From: Spirochaetota bacterium
GTDB lineage: Bacteria; Spirochaetota; UBA4802; UBA5368
Length of the DNA: 5,647 bases
Reading direction: 5' to 3'
Assembly: GCA_017998475.1 (NCBI GenBank)
Contig: JAGODA010000217.1
Location: forward strand, 1 to 5,647
Positions 5,187 through 5,647 of the stretch are shown here, one piece after another. How positions within the stretch are numbered: position 1 is the first letter of the stretch; each line of letters opens with the position of its first letter. The translations under genes and the position numbers were made by a program. The notes beneath the pieces were generated by a model. That model saw only the letters and a program-made list of their open reading frames with translations, was not told where the DNA came from and searched no databases.

Positions 5187-5214
5187 GACGGGGGCCGTGT
5201 AAGCGGTCCCCGTC
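5187..5214 (+). terminator. Terminator-like hairpin after the DUF2147 gene
   Basis: GACGGGGGCC (5187-5196) pairs with GGTCCCCGTC (5205-5214), ten pairs including one G-T, around an 8-nt loop. It begins 10 bp after the stop. Only a CT-rich tail (GCTCTCCTTCG) follows, not a T run, so it may be a weak terminator or an mRNA-protecting 3' stem. Confidence 0.55.
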
Positions 5215-5338
5215 GCTCTCCTTCGCCCGGCCGGCACTCCCGCACGCGGCGGGCCTTCCCATCACCCGCGCGCCGTTACATAAAAATCGATTGAATTCCC
5301 ATACGCCTGCCTTATGACGAGGTACATATACTCTAAAC

Positions 5339-5351
5339 TCGCTCTGACACC
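5339..5351 (+). repeat. Degenerate copy of the 13-bp motif before the oxidoreductase gene
   Basis: TCGCTCTGACACC matches the A-type consensus at 11 of 13 positions, with the two mismatches at the variable 5' end. It lies 23 bp before the GTG start of the oxidoreductase, in the same orientation as all other copies. A single 11/13 match could be chance, though the conserved core is intact. Confidence 0.55.
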
Positions 5352-5374
5352 CGCATCCCCATGGGAGGAACCGC

Positions 5375-5647
5375 GTGAACTATCTGATTATCGGTAATGG
5401 AGTCGCAGGCACCGAGGCGGCGCTCGCCATTCGCAAATCGGACTCGGACGGCACGATCACCGTATTGACCGCCTCGCCGCATCCGTATTATTACCGCCCA
5501 AGCGTTATCGAATATCTGGCGAACGGCATAACGCGCGAGCGGCTTATTATCTACAAACCCGACTTCTACGAGAAAAACCGCGTCACAACGCTGCTCGGCA
5601 CGACCGTCGGAAGGATCGTGCCGGATAAAAAGCTGGTGCTCGATTCG
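5375..5647 (+). CDS. FAD/NAD(P)-dependent oxidoreductase, N-terminal fragment
   Basis: 91 codons are present before the window ends. The N-terminus MNYLIIGNGVAGTEAALAIR is a classic Rossmann dinucleotide-binding motif (GxGxxG at residues 7-12), expected to bind FAD. It continues ITVLTASPHPYYYRPSVIEYLANG (from residue 28), where the Y.RP...EYL pattern is typical of the pyridine nucleotide-disulfide oxidoreductase (Pyr_redox_2) group that includes NirB N-termini and rubredoxin/NADH reductases. The next part, YKPDFYEKNRVTTLLGTTVGRIVPDKKLVL, also fits that group. The GTG start at 5375-5377 is supported by GGGAGGA (5363-5369) with 5 nt spacing; the nearby ATG at 5361 meets a stop after five codons. 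The substrate cannot be assigned without the rest of the gene. Confidence 0.87.
   Translation, partial: MNYLIIGNGVAGTEAALAIRKSDSDGTITVLTASPHPYYYRPSVIEYLANGITRERLIIYKPDFYEKNRVTTLLGTTVGRIVPDKKLVLDS

Noticed and set aside
4802..5245. Minus-strand open frame opposite the DUF2147 gene
   Set aside because: It is a shadow of a conserved domain on the plus strand.
1..5647. A transposase, phage or defence gene explaining the repeats
   Set aside because: All credible genes are housekeeping, envelope or redox genes; no HUH, DDE or integrase motif was seen on either strand.

Overview
The window looks like chromosomal DNA of a Gram-negative (diderm) bacterium with fairly high GC content. It carries the end of an outer-membrane beta-barrel protein finishing in phenylalanine, two small proteins with signal peptides, and housekeeping genes (pyrE, rarA, rpsU) with Shine-Dalgarno sites or sigma70-type promoter elements. 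The gene set would fit a spirochaete or a deltaproteobacterial-grade lineage, but no marker here settles the taxonomy.

Layout. Positions 1-191 hold the C-terminus of an outer-membrane protein (+). It converges on pyrE (262-828, -) through a bidirectional terminator. Positions 829-1726 contain no credible gene. They hold an array of twelve same-direction copies of a 13-bp motif, consensus GTGCTCTGAC(C/A)CC. Next on the minus strand come rarA (1727-3061), rpsU (3354-3617, with its own terminator and promoter) and a secreted YtfJ-like thioredoxin-fold protein (3755-4291). A 426-bp divergent intergenic region with overlapping promoter elements and several inverted repeats separates the last from a secreted DUF2147 protein (4718-5176, +). 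The window ends inside an FAD/NAD(P)-dependent oxidoreductase (5375 onward, +).

The genes are mostly individual transcription units: pyrimidine synthesis, replication-fork maintenance, translation, two envelope proteins and one redox enzyme. No pathway links them, and I see no complete new multi-gene system.

The unusual element is the GTGCTCTGAC(C/A)CC family. Besides the array, single copies lie upstream of rarA (3119 and 3245) and, degenerate, upstream of the oxidoreductase (5339). All fifteen point the same way and none lies inside a credible coding sequence. The irregular spacing of 36-136 bp excludes a CRISPR. The best working idea is a REP-like intergenic repeat mobilised or formed in trans, possibly by a Y1/REP-associated transposase encoded elsewhere; the window encodes no transposase.
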